Assembly: GCF_014650815.1 (NCBI RefSeq)
Contig: NZ_BMVR01000009.1
Location: 62,001-126,000, forward strand
Direction of reading: 5' to 3'
Origin: Streptomyces flavofungini
GTDB lineage: Bacteria > Actinomycetota > Actinomycetes > Streptomycetales > Streptomycetaceae
Length of the DNA: 64,000 bases
This document shows positions 41,855 to 49,691 of this stretch, piece by piece (within the stretch, counting starts at the first letter, position 1; the number at the start of each line of letters is the position of its first letter). The position numbers and the translations under genes are program-made. The notes under the pieces are model-generated. The model had not been told where the DNA came from, did not search any database, and worked only from the letters and a program-made list of their open reading frames with translations.

Positions 41855-42985
41855 CTACGCGTGGGCCTCGACCAGCCCCGAGCGGCCGATGAGGTACCCG
41901 AGTTGGGTGCGGCTGCGGCTGCCGAGGAGGGCGGCGAGCCGGGCCACGTGCAGCCGGACCGTGCGGACGTTCATGTCCAGGTGCCGGGCGATCTCCGTGT
42001 CCGTGTGGCCCTCGGTGAGCAGGTGCGCGATGGCGCGCTGGAGGTCGCTGATCTCCTGTGCCGACGGGGCCGGGGTGTCCTCGCGGTACAGCGGGGTGGC
42101 GAGCCGCCACAGGATGTCGAAGGCCGTCGAGAGATAGCTGACGAGGGCGCTGGAGCGCAGCTCGAAGGCGACCGAGCCGTCCTCGGTGGCCGGGATGAAC
42201 GCGACGTCCCGGTCGAAGACGAGGAGGCAGGGCGGGAGTTCGTCGAGGGTCCGGACCTCGCAGCCGAGCGCGCGCGGACGGCCCGCGGAGCCGGGGCTGT
42301 GGGGCGCGGTTCCGTGCGGCCCGCCGTGCGGCCCGGGTCCGGCAAGGCGGGGCAGCACCTCGTGGGCCGTCTCCGGCGGCGACAGCGTGCGCAGGTGCCC
42401 GCCGCGCTCGGCGAACTCCGTGAGCCGCCAGGGCTCGTTGTACGGCAGCAGCCTCGGCCGGGCGTCGCCGGGCTGGATGCCGAGGATCTCCTCGGAGGCG
42501 CCGGCCATCGCCTGCCGCACGGCGAGCCGGATGCGCGGGACGCCCTTGAGCACGGTGACCGGTGAGGCCGACAGGTCCGGGGTCCGGTCGGCGCCGAGCC
42601 GCAGGAACGGCTCGAAGGAGGCGGCGAGCCGGGTCGCCCGGCCGCGCTGGCGGGCGACGCGCCCCTCGATGTCCTCCAGGAGCCGCGGCAGCGCGACGGC
42701 GGCGGCCGTGGGGCGCAGCCAGGTGGCGTCGTCGGGGTCCGGGTGGAGGAGTCCGGTGTCGATGAGGCAGGGGGTCGCGGCGGCGGCTTTGGCCGGAACT
42801 CGACGTTCCTGGAGGGCGCGCAGGTACAGCACCCGGCCTGCCTCGCACACGTCCACGGGCTCGTGCGGCACGTGGTGGCGGGCGGCGGGTTCCCCGGCCG
42901 GGGCGGGCGCGGTCAGCCGGATGCCGGTGGTGTTCGGCAGCCCGCCGCGGACGGTGGGGGCTGCCTGCGTCACTACGTTCTGCAC
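41855..42985 (-). CDS. LuxR-type regulator, divergent paralogue 2 of 5
   Basis: This 376-residue member has the same plan: CLIDTGLLHPDPDDATWLRP near the N-terminus, EEILGIQPGDARPRLLPYN in the middle, and the C-terminal HTH LTEGHTDTEIARHLDMNVRT. It differs from the others in the sensor region: the MRTLYQHT-x-RH motif is replaced by LRTLSPPETAHEVL, and a Gly/Pro/His-rich insertion follows (GPGPHGGPHGTAPHSPG). It may bind another ligand or have lost binding. The GTG start at 42985 follows GGGGGAGCAG. It diverges from the MBL hydrolase gene. Confidence 0.88.
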   Translation of the reverse strand: MQNVVTQAAPTVRGGLPNTTGIRLTAPAPAGEPAARHHVPHEPVDVCEAGRVLYLRALQERRVPAKAAAATPCLIDTGLLHPDPDDATWLRPTAAAVALPRLLEDIEGRVARQRGRATRLAASFEPFLRLGADRTPDLSASPVTVLKGVPRIRLAVRQAMAGASEEILGIQPGDARPRLLPYNEPWRLTEFAERGGHLRTLSPPETAHEVLPRLAGPGPHGGPHGTAPHSPGSAGRPRALGCEVRTLDELPPCLLVFDRDVAFIPATEDGSVAFELRSSALVSYLSTAFDILWRLATPLYREDTPAPSAQEISDLQRAIAHLLTEGHTDTEIARHLDMNVRTVRLHVARLAALLGSRSRTQLGYLIGRSGLVEAHA

Positions 42986-43301
42986 CTGCTCCCCCTGCTC
43001 GGATTGCAGTGATCGCGGGAAGGACGGCCGCCGCGGTGACGTCGCGATGGAGCGTCACCCGTACACCGGCGCCCGCGAGTTGTGAGCCTGAGCTGTCATC
43101 CTTCGTGAGTTGCCATCCTTGTCAACGAGACAACTGATATCAATGGCGGGTTTATCCCCTGCGAAGACGAACCAATTATTTAACTTTCAATGATATCGGG
43201 TTTGTCCGTCCCGCCCGATGTGCGCCCGGCCCCACCTGACCGGCGCGGGTCCACCTCCACCTGACCGGTGTGTGTCCACCCCCACCTGAGGGGAACACCC
43301 G
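42986..43301. promoter_or_regulatory. AT-rich divergent control region with palindromes and a tandem repeat
   Basis: This 316-base region lies between a LuxR-type gene and the MBL hydrolase. It contains TTGTC-aacga-GACAA (43119-43133), TGATATCA (43135-43142), an AT-rich block (CCAATTATTTAACTTTC), and a second GATATCGGGTTT copy at 43192. From about 43230 to 43288 CCACCTGACCGG-type units repeat with a period of 25-28 bases. The dyads are probable regulator sites; the factor is unknown. Confidence 0.6.
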
Positions 43302-44303
43302 ATGTCCGAGGAAAATACGTCCATGGACCTTCCTGTGGACCTCACCGCCCTGACCGGCGACGGCCTTCACCTCTGGGCGCCGCGCGGCGCCGCGGGCTCC
43401 TGGGGCCTCGCCAACTGCCTGCTCGTCACCTCGGGCGACGACACCGCGCTCATCGACACCCCGTACGACGAGCGCATGACCCGCGCCCTCATCGCGGCCG
43501 CCGACCGCGCCCGGCCCGCGGCCGCCCCGGTCCGCACGATCGTCAACACCCATGCCAACGGCGACCACTGCTTCGGCAACGCCTTCTTCCCCGGCGCCGA
43601 GATCATCAGCTCCCGGGCCAGCCTCGAACGCCACTGCCGCGAGATCACCCCGCAGCAGATGCAGTACCTGGTGCACGCGAGCGACCCGGACAACCCGCTC
43701 GGCTGGTACGCCCGCGAACGCTTCGCGGCGTTCGACTACACCGGCATCACCGTGGTCCCGCCCACCGTGACCTTCGACGGCTCCTACGACCTGCGGGTCG
43801 GCGACATCGAGGTGCGCCTCCTCGAAGTGGGTCCGGCCCACACGGCCGGGGACCTGGTCGCGCACCTGCCGGGGCAGGGCGTCGTGATGGCGGGCGACGT
43901 CATCTTCGAGGGCGACCACCCGGTGCACTGGGAGGGCCCGCTCGCCGAGGTCGTGCGGGCCGCCGAGGCGGTGCTGGCGCTCGACGCCGAGCACATCGTG
44001 CCCGGCCACGGCGAGGTCATGGGCCCGGACGGGGTGCGCGCCTACATCGGCTATCTGCGGGATCTCGAGGGCGAGATCAAGGAGCGGTACGGGCGCGGGC
44101 TCGGGGCGTACGAGGCCGCGGCGGACCTCCTCGCCACCGGCTTCCACCCGCACCTGGGCGCGCCGGAGCGGGTCGTGATGCTGACGTTCATCGAGTACCA
44201 CCACCTCGGCGGCGCGGGCGCGCCCCTGGAGATGGTGGAGCTGGCCACGCAGGCGGCACGCTGGGCGTACACGCACCAGAACGCTCCCGCGGCGGCCCGC
44301 TGA
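43302..44303 (+). CDS. MBL-fold metallo-hydrolase
   Basis: Metallo-beta-lactamase-fold hydrolase of 333 residues. The metal motif is NTHANGDHCFGN with His84, Asp88 and His89. The third-position His of the standard HxHxDH is replaced by Asn, as in several branches. Other ligands: GPAHTAGDLVAHLPG and VVMAGDVIFEGDHPVH, and the terminal VPGHGEV. It is probably cytoplasmic; the substrate is unknown. ATG at 43302 has GAGGGG upstream. It reads in the same direction as the MmyB-type regulator that follows, and such pairs are frequent in streptomycetes. Confidence 0.92.
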   Translation: MSEENTSMDLPVDLTALTGDGLHLWAPRGAAGSWGLANCLLVTSGDDTALIDTPYDERMTRALIAAADRARPAAAPVRTIVNTHANGDHCFGNAFFPGAEIISSRASLERHCREITPQQMQYLVHASDPDNPLGWYARERFAAFDYTGITVVPPTVTFDGSYDLRVGDIEVRLLEVGPAHTAGDLVAHLPGQGVVMAGDVIFEGDHPVHWEGPLAEVVRAAEAVLALDAEHIVPGHGEVMGPDGVRAYIGYLRDLEGEIKERYGRGLGAYEAAADLLATGFHPHLGAPERVVMLTFIEYHHLGGAGAPLEMVELATQAARWAYTHQNAPAAAR

Positions 44304-44488
44304 CCACGCCCCCGGACACCGCTTCCCACCCGTTCACCCACGTGCTTCCCCGACCCGCGCGGCGCGCGGAACAGCACGATGAATACGATCTGTTGGTCGG
44401 CGACTCGTTTGGGCCTATGGTGCAGGCATCGTGCTCGTGTCAGGCCATGTTCACGGGTACGGGAAGCGGTAAAGGGGGGAGAGCCGCA

Positions 44489-45304
44489 GTGGACGAGGAA
44501 GCGCTGCGTCGCATACTCAAAGAACTGCGTTCCAGAATCACTCCCGCGGAAGTGGGTCTGACGCCGAAGCCGACGGGGCGGCCGGGGCCGCGGGTGAACG
44601 GTCTGGCGCAGCCCGACATGGACATCCTGATGAATCGGTCGGTGGGCACCTACCACCGATTCGAGAGCGGAAAGATGACCCCGCGGGACGACTACCTGCG
44701 GGAAATCGGCCGGATCCTGCGCATGAGCGAGGACGAGTTCACCCAGGTCTATCTGCTCAGCCTCGGCCAGCGGCCGCCGCACCCCCTCGACCCCAGGGGC
44801 GGCGTCCGGATGCCCGCCGCCCCCGCCTGGCAGCGGGCCGTCTCCGGGCAGCGCGAAATCGCGTACGTGAACAACGTCGAATGGGATCTCGTCGCGTACA
44901 ACCAGCCGTTCGCCGACATCTTCGAAGGCGGCATACCGCCGGCGAACACCATGCGGTGGATGGCGCTCGCCGATGAGGCCCGTGACTTCATTCTCACGGA
45001 CTGGGAGACGCGCTGGGCGCCCGGAATTCTCAACCAGATCCGGCTCGCCCACATTCAGCACCCCGAGAACCGCGCACTCGCGCAGCTCAACGAGGATGTG
45101 AAACGAGACAAGTACGCGGGCCCCATTTACGAGCGCGGCACCGAGGTGTACATCCACCCGGACGGTGACGTGCGGCCCCTGTACCACCCGCGAAAAGGCC
45201 CCGGACAGATCACGATGGTCGTTTCGGAACCGGCGAGTTCGCCGGGCGCGCGACATGTCGTCCTGCTCTTCGACCCTCTCGACGAGAACCCGTCACCGGC
45301 ATGA
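44489..45304 (+). CDS. XRE-family regulator with MmyB ligand-binding domain
   Basis: This 271-residue regulator has an HTH at residues ~35-80 (GLAQPDMDILMNRSVGTYHR, FESGKMTPRDDYLREIGRIL). The MmyB-like domain follows: REIAYVNNVEWDLVAYNQPF, ANTMRWMALADEARDFILTD and RLAHIQHPENRALAQLNEDV. This domain is PAS-like and binds fatty-acid-like ligands in a family relative. The GTG start at 44489 has GGGGGGAGAG upstream. Its stop overlaps the next gene by ATGA. It probably controls the MBL hydrolase gene upstream. Confidence 0.92.
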   Translation: MDEEALRRILKELRSRITPAEVGLTPKPTGRPGPRVNGLAQPDMDILMNRSVGTYHRFESGKMTPRDDYLREIGRILRMSEDEFTQVYLLSLGQRPPHPLDPRGGVRMPAAPAWQRAVSGQREIAYVNNVEWDLVAYNQPFADIFEGGIPPANTMRWMALADEARDFILTDWETRWAPGILNQIRLAHIQHPENRALAQLNEDVKRDKYAGPIYERGTEVYIHPDGDVRPLYHPRKGPGQITMVVSEPASSPGARHVVLLFDPLDENPSPA

Positions 45305-45732
45305 GGCTGGAGAAGGCGGCAGAGGTCTTCGAGGGCCCCGTGACGGCCGACGCGGCCGCGCCCGCGATCGTGCCGCCTTCCCTGACGGCCGGCCCGGTCC
45401 TGGAGCGCGCCTCGCTCTCCGCCCTGCTGCACGCCATGGCCGCCGACCTCAACGGCCGCGGCTATCCCGTGACCTGGGTGGTGGACCGCCAGATGCTGGC
45501 CGGTGACTTCCCCCTCCAGGTCGTCGCCAAGGTCTCCGTCGTCCGTGTCCTCAACATCGCCCTGGACGACCAGGGCCCCGCCTGGCAGGTCAGCATGGGC
45601 CGCCCGTCGTCGGTGCGGTGGGAACAGTCCGCGGTGCTCGATCTCGGTGCGCAGGCCTTGGACGCGGAGTGCGTGGTGCGGGCGGCGCTGCGGGCGTTGG
45701 GGCTGCCGTTGCAGCGGGCCGTCTACCACTAG
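45301..45732 (+). CDS. Unknown protein coupled to the MmyB regulator (143 aa)
   Basis: I do not recognise this protein. It starts in the stop of the regulator gene. There is no signal or membrane segment. The N-terminal third is Ala/Pro-rich; the remainder alternates strands and helices (LSALLHAMAADLNGRGYPVT, VVAKVSVVRVLNIALDDQGP, CVVRAALRALGLPLQRAVYH). The tight coupling suggests an accessory of the regulator. It converges on the third LuxR paralogue. Confidence 0.72.
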   Translation: MRLEKAAEVFEGPVTADAAAPAIVPPSLTAGPVLERASLSALLHAMAADLNGRGYPVTWVVDRQMLAGDFPLQVVAKVSVVRVLNIALDDQGPAWQVSMGRPSSVRWEQSAVLDLGAQALDAECVVRAALRALGLPLQRAVYH

Positions 45733-45736
45733 GGCC

Positions 45737-45786
45737 TGGGTGCGTCAGGTTCGGGCGCGTCAGGTCGGGGCGCGTCAGGTCGGGGT
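45737..45786. repeat. 14-15 bp tandem repeat at the end of LuxR paralogue 3
   Basis: Three copies of a GGCGCGTCAGGTCGG-like unit lie between the convergent genes. The stop codon (TCA on the plus strand, 45775-45777) and the last residues of the LuxR gene are inside the repeat. Confidence 0.85.
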
Positions 45787-46752
45787 GCGGTCGAGGATGC
45801 CCGACTTGCCGATGAGATAGCCGAGTTGGGCCCGGCTGGTGCTCTTGAGGGCGGCCGAGAGTTTGGCGATGTGGACGCGGGCGGTGCGGACGTTCATGCC
45901 GAGGCGGGCGGCTATGTCGGCGTCGGTGAGGCCCTCGGTGAGGAGGACGGCGATGGACTGCTGGCGGGGGGTGATGCCGTTCGCGGCGGGGAGCGGCTCC
46001 GCGCTCGGGAACATCGGGGTGGCCAGGCGCCACAGGATGTCGAAGGTGGCGGCCAGGTAGCTGATGATGGCCGGCTGCCGGAGTTCGAGGGCCACGTCGT
46101 CGCGGCTCCTGTCGGCCGGGACGAAGGCGTAGGTGCGGTCGAAGAGCAGGAGGCGCTTGGGCAGTTCGTCCAACGTACGGACTTCGACGTCGCCGTCCAA
46201 CTGTTCAAAGGGGGCCAGAGCCTGCTGGGCGTACCGCGGGGTGTGCTGGTACAGCGTGCGCATGCGCCCGCCCCGGTCGAGCACCCCCTGCGCTACGGGC
46301 AGCCCGCCGGGCAGGTGCGCGGCCGGCCGCCTGCCGCCGGGCTGGATGACGAGGAGTTCCTGGGAGGACCTGGCCGCCGCCCGGCGTACGGCCGACTCGA
46401 TGGGGTGGATGCCGTCCAGGACCGTCATGGACGCCGAGGGCGAAGCGGCACCCCTCATGTCGGGCAGGGGCATGAGCGATGCGAAGGCGGCGGCTGTCCG
46501 GGCTCCGCGCCATCGCTGACAGGCGATGTGTTCCTCCACGCGGTCGAGCAGTCGGGCCAGGCCCACGGACGGCGCCACGGGACGGAGCCACAGCGGGTCC
46601 ACGGCATCCGGGCGCAGCAGACCGAGGCCGACGAGGCAGGGAACCCCGTCGACCTCGTGCGCCCGGATCCCACTCTCGCGAAGAGCGCGCAGGTACGCGT
46701 CCCGGCCCCCCTCGCACAGCAGCCCCGCCGCGTGCGATCTGTGCTCCACCAC
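45775..46752 (-). CDS. LuxR-type regulator, paralogue 3 of 5
   Basis: This regulator of about 325 residues starts from GTG at 46752 (GGGGAGGA seven bases upstream). The frame is open further upstream. Conserved parts: PCLVGLGLLRPDAVDPLWLR, ELLVIQPGGRRPAAHLPGG, GGRMRTLYQHTPRYAQQ, LELRQPAIISYLAATFDILW and the HTH LTEGLTDADIAARLGMNVRT. It is the downstream member of a three-gene tandem. There is 52 bases between it and paralogue 4, so readthrough is possible. The 3' end lies in a tandem repeat. Confidence 0.9.
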   Translation of the reverse strand: MVEHRSHAAGLLCEGGRDAYLRALRESGIRAHEVDGVPCLVGLGLLRPDAVDPLWLRPVAPSVGLARLLDRVEEHIACQRWRGARTAAAFASLMPLPDMRGAASPSASMTVLDGIHPIESAVRRAAARSSQELLVIQPGGRRPAAHLPGGLPVAQGVLDRGGRMRTLYQHTPRYAQQALAPFEQLDGDVEVRTLDELPKRLLLFDRTYAFVPADRSRDDVALELRQPAIISYLAATFDILWRLATPMFPSAEPLPAANGITPRQQSIAVLLTEGLTDADIAARLGMNVRTARVHIAKLSAALKSTSRAQLGYLIGKSGILDRTPT

Positions 46753-46804
46753 GTCGCCGTCCTCCCCGCGCTTCCCTGAAGCCCCCGCCTCCGGTGCCCG
46801 ACAG

Positions 46805-47785
46805 CTAGTGATTCTGGTCGAGGATCCCTGACTGACCAATGAGATATCCGAGCTGGGCGCGGCTGTTGCTGCCGAGGATCGCGGCCAGTTTCGCGATGTG
46901 TTCGCGGGCCGTGCGCACGTTCATGCCGAGGCGCTTGGCGATCTCGGTGTCCGTGAGGCCTTCCACCAGGAGCTCGGCGATGGCGTGCTGACGGGTGGTG
47001 ATGCCGTTCTCGGCGGGGAGCTGGGCCGCGTGCGGGAACATCGGGGTGGCCAGCCGCCACAGGCGTTCGAAGGTCGTGATGAGGTAGTCGACGATGGCCG
47101 GTTGGCGTACTTCCAGGGCGACGGTGCGGTCCTTGCTCGCGGGGATGAAAGCCACCGAGTGGTCCAGGACCACCATGCGTTCGGTTACCTCATTGAGCGT
47201 GCGGACCTCTACGTCTCCGTCCAGTTGCTCGTAATGGGCGAGCGCGGGGAGGGAGTGACGGGTGGTGTGCTGGTACAGGGTGCGCATCCGGCAGCCGCGG
47301 GCCAGCAGCTCCTGTTCCCGGGGCAGCGCGTCGGCCAGGACCTCGGGGGAGCGGACGCCGCCGGGCTGGACGGTGAGGACCTCGTCGGTGGCGTCGGCCA
47401 TGGCCCGGTCGATGGCCGTGTTGATCCGCTCGAAGCCGTCCAGGACCGTGATCTCGGGGGGCTCCCCGCCGGCGGCCTGGCGGGCGTCCAGGGCCATCAG
47501 CGGCTCGAACATCGCCGTCAGGCGTTCCTCCCGCTCGCGGTGGCGCGCGATGCGGTCCTCGATGCCGCGCAGGAGCTGGGGCAGGGCCACGGCGGGCGCC
47601 GTCGGGCGCAGCCACGCCATGTCCTCGACGTCCGGGTGCAGGAGGCCGAAGTCGATGAGGCAGGGGGCGGCGTCGGCCTCCCGGTGCCGGACCCGGCCCT
47701 CGCGCAGGGCGCGGGCGTAGAGGGCCGAACCCGCATCGCACAACTCGTCGGGGCCGTGAGGGTGCGGATGGGGTTCGGTGGTCAT
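46805..47785 (-). CDS. LuxR-type regulator, paralogue 4 of 5
   Basis: This 326-residue regulator begins MTTEPHPHPHGPDELCDAGS. Conserved parts are CLIDFGLLHPDVEDMAWLRP, EVLTVQPGGVRSPEVLADAL, GCRMRTLYQHTTRHSLPAL, and the HTH LVEGLTDTEIAKRLGMNVRT. Its ATG overlaps the stop of paralogue 5 (ATGA), so the two are made from one message. It is most like paralogue 1 in sequence and lacks a receiver domain. Confidence 0.92.
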   Translation of the reverse strand: MTTEPHPHPHGPDELCDAGSALYARALREGRVRHREADAAPCLIDFGLLHPDVEDMAWLRPTAPAVALPQLLRGIEDRIARHREREERLTAMFEPLMALDARQAAGGEPPEITVLDGFERINTAIDRAMADATDEVLTVQPGGVRSPEVLADALPREQELLARGCRMRTLYQHTTRHSLPALAHYEQLDGDVEVRTLNEVTERMVVLDHSVAFIPASKDRTVALEVRQPAIVDYLITTFERLWRLATPMFPHAAQLPAENGITTRQHAIAELLVEGLTDTEIAKRLGMNVRTAREHIAKLAAILGSNSRAQLGYLIGQSGILDQNH

Positions 47786-48771
47786 TTCGGCTTGTCCTGC
47801 TCGAGGATGCCGGACTGGGCGATGAGGTAGCCGAGTTGGGCGCGGCTTCCGCTGCCCAGGGCGGCGGCGATTTTGGCGATGTGGGCGCGGCAGGTGCGGA
47901 CGTTCATGCCGAGGCGGCGGGCGATGGCCTCGTCCACGTGGCCATCGATGAGGAGGCGGGCGATGGTGCGCTGGACGCCGGTGATGCCGTCGGTGGACGG
48001 CGGATACGGGACTTCGTCCAGCAGCGGTGTTGCCTGTTGCCATTGTTGCTCAAAGACCTTGGCCAGGTACTCGACCAGCGCGGGATGGCGGATTTCCAGC
48101 GCGTCCTGGCGGTCGGCGCGGGCCGGGAGGAGGGCGACGCTCCGGTCGAAGATCATCAGCCGGTCGATCACCTCCTCCAGCGTGCGTATCTCTACATTCT
48201 TCGACGTCATGCGGGCCGCGTAGGCGAGGGTTCCCTGGCTGTGCCTGACCGTGTGCTGATAGAGCGTGCGCATGGTGATGCCGCGGTCGATGACCGTCTG
48301 GCCGCGCTTCAGGGCGACGTTCAGAACGTTCTCGCTGCGGCCGCCGCCGGGCTGGACGGTGAGCACTTCGCGACGGCACTCCGCGGTGGCCCTTTCGATG
48401 GCCTCATTGATACGCGGTTCACCTTCCAGGAGAGTGATCGCGTGCGTCGTCGGAGCGGCCTGGGTGGTGATGGCCATGAATGGCTCGAAGACGTCGGTGA
48501 GCTCGACCGCGAGCCGTCGCCGCTCCTGGATCTCCTGCTCGATGGGGTGGAGACGCTGTGCGAGTGCTGTGGAGGGAAGTACCGGCCGCAACCAGTCCGG
48601 ATCATCCGGATCAGGGTGCAGAAGTGCCGAGTCCAGCAGGCAGGGAGCGTTCTCGGCCTCGGCGCGGGCCAGGCGGCCATTGCTGAGGGCGCCCGCGTGC
48701 AACCTCGCGCCCTCGCCGCAGAGTGGCGTTGCGGGGTGAGGATGTGTCGGTTTCGTATCTGTTGTGAGCAA
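47782..48771 (-). CDS. LuxR-type regulator, paralogue 5 of 5
   Basis: This 329-residue regulator is nearest to the divergent peptide gene and leads the tandem. The TTG at 48771 is chosen because GGTGGAG stands just before it; a GTG at 48819 would add 16 residues. Conserved parts are CLLDSALLHPDPDDPDWLRP, EVLTVQPGGGRSENVLN, ITMRTLYQHTVRHSQGTLA and the HTH LIDGHVDEAIARRLGMNVRT. The sensor domain is the most divergent of the tandem three. It is a likely direct regulator of the peptide operon across the shared promoter region. Confidence 0.9.
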   Translation of the reverse strand: MLTTDTKPTHPHPATPLCGEGARLHAGALSNGRLARAEAENAPCLLDSALLHPDPDDPDWLRPVLPSTALAQRLHPIEQEIQERRRLAVELTDVFEPFMAITTQAAPTTHAITLLEGEPRINEAIERATAECRREVLTVQPGGGRSENVLNVALKRGQTVIDRGITMRTLYQHTVRHSQGTLAYAARMTSKNVEIRTLEEVIDRLMIFDRSVALLPARADRQDALEIRHPALVEYLAKVFEQQWQQATPLLDEVPYPPSTDGITGVQRTIARLLIDGHVDEAIARRLGMNVRTCRAHIAKIAAALGSGSRAQLGYLIAQSGILEQDKPK

Positions 48772-48787
48772 TTCTCCACCCCCCAGG

Positions 48788-48805
48788 GTCCTGAACGTGC
48801 AGGAA
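48788..48805. promoter_or_regulatory. Candidate operator between LuxR paralogue 5 and the peptide gene
   Basis: TCCTG-aacgtg-CAGGA, a dyad in the 113-base divergent region, close to where the LuxR gene's leader begins. Assignment to the LuxR proteins is inference. Confidence 0.45.
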
Positions 48806-48884
48806 CATGATGCATCCACCCTGTGGCTTTGACGTGCTCGATTGAGACATCGTCTTGTTGTGCCGGGGGAGAGGAATCTACCAA

Positions 48885-49091
48885 GTGAGGACGAAGCCGA
48901 CCATGTATCAGCGCATGCTTCGCTCGGTGCTTGTCACCACCCTCTCCGCAGGGGTGGTCTTGGGCGCGGTGAGCACTCTTGATCTCGGCTGGAACACGCC
49001 AGCCCAGTCGGCCCCCGCCGAGGCGGCTTCGGTTTCCGCCGCGCCGCCTGACCTGGGCTGGATCGTGGCTCCGTCAGGAGGCGAAGCATGA
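48885..49091 (+). CDS. Short exported peptide precursor with two DLGW motifs
   Basis: This is a 68-residue product from GTG 48885 (GGGGGAGAGG upstream), or 62 from ATG 48903. The N-terminus is basic, followed by a hydrophobic segment (MLRSVLVTTLSAGVVLGAVS), a signal-peptide-like lead. The remainder is short: TLDLGWNTP, an Ala/Pro/Ser spacer, then PPDLGWIVAPSGGEA. The motif DLGW thus occurs twice, as if two similar mature units exist. It overlaps the next gene by ATGA and diverges from a LuxR tandem. A peptide signal or a modified peptide is the best guess; no known family is claimed. Confidence 0.72.
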   Translation: MRTKPTMYQRMLRSVLVTTLSAGVVLGAVSTLDLGWNTPAQSAPAEAASVSAAPPDLGWIVAPSGGEA

Positions 49092-49459
49092 CGACGCCCC
49101 CTGACGACCGCACCTTCCGCCGAGAAATGGCCACCGCCTACCGTTCCGGCTGGCACTTCATCGACCTCGTCACCGCGATCCCCCACCCCGGCGACTCGTT
49201 GATGGTCACCCTTGTCGGAGAGCCCGTCGTCATCGTCCGCGACGACGACGAGGACATCCGTGCCTACCGCTGCCTGCGCCGCCCCCGCGGCGCCCCGCAG
49301 CCGGTCCGCTGTGCCGTGCGCTACGGCATGGTCTTTGTGAACCTCGACCAGCGCGACCACCAAGTGATCGACAAGCGAAAGCGCGAAGCCGACCGACAGG
49401 CCGTCGAACGGCAGACCGCCGCAGCGGACTCCCTCGCAGCCACCCCCCGCAGCGCCTGA
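49088..49459 (+). CDS. Rieske-like protein lacking [2Fe-2S] ligands
   Basis: The 123 residues start MTTPPDDRTFRREMATAYRS. The part GWHFIDLVTAIPHPGDSLMV followed by TLVGEPVVIVRDDDEDIRAY matches the N-terminus of Rieske domains of ring-hydroxylating oxygenases. The expected C-x-H and C-x2-H pairs are missing: the region reads CLRRPRGAPQPVRCAVRYGM and rejoins the family at RYGMVFVNLD. An internal loss of the cluster-binding part explains this. The C-terminus is a charged helix. It is translationally coupled to the DLGW peptide, so it may bind or process that peptide rather than carry electrons. Confidence 0.7.
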   Translation: MTTPPDDRTFRREMATAYRSGWHFIDLVTAIPHPGDSLMVTLVGEPVVIVRDDDEDIRAYRCLRRPRGAPQPVRCAVRYGMVFVNLDQRDHQVIDKRKREADRQAVERQTAAADSLAATPRSA

Positions 49460-49503
49460 CGCGATTCCCCCGTCGTTGTAAATCGCGCAGGTGCTTCCCC
49501 CAG

Positions 49504-49543
49504 CAGCGGCGCCACCGTGGACCTGAACACGGTGGCGCCGCTG
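49504..49543 (+). terminator. Strong terminator after the peptide/Rieske-like unit
   Basis: CAGCGGCGCCACCGTG (49504-49519) pairs perfectly with CACGGTGGCGCCGCTG (49528-49543) around an 8-base loop. Confidence 0.93.
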
Positions 49544-49570
49544 TGGTGTGTGCCGGTACGGGGCGGAACG

Positions 49571-49658
49571 CGGTCCTGAGCGACCCGGCCGAGCCCGAGC
49601 GACCAGCCGGTCCTGAGCGACCAGCCGGTCCTGAGCGACCCAGCCGGGCCCGAGCCCG
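49571..49658. repeat. 18-19 bp tandem repeat near the PPOX gene 3' end
   Basis: GAGCGACC recurs at 49578, 49597, 49615 and 49633 with a degenerate fifth unit. The array lies between the terminator and the stop of the convergent PPOX gene. Confidence 0.85.
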
Positions 49659-49691
49659 CCCCCGGGGCCCCGCCCGTGGAGCCCCGCCCCC

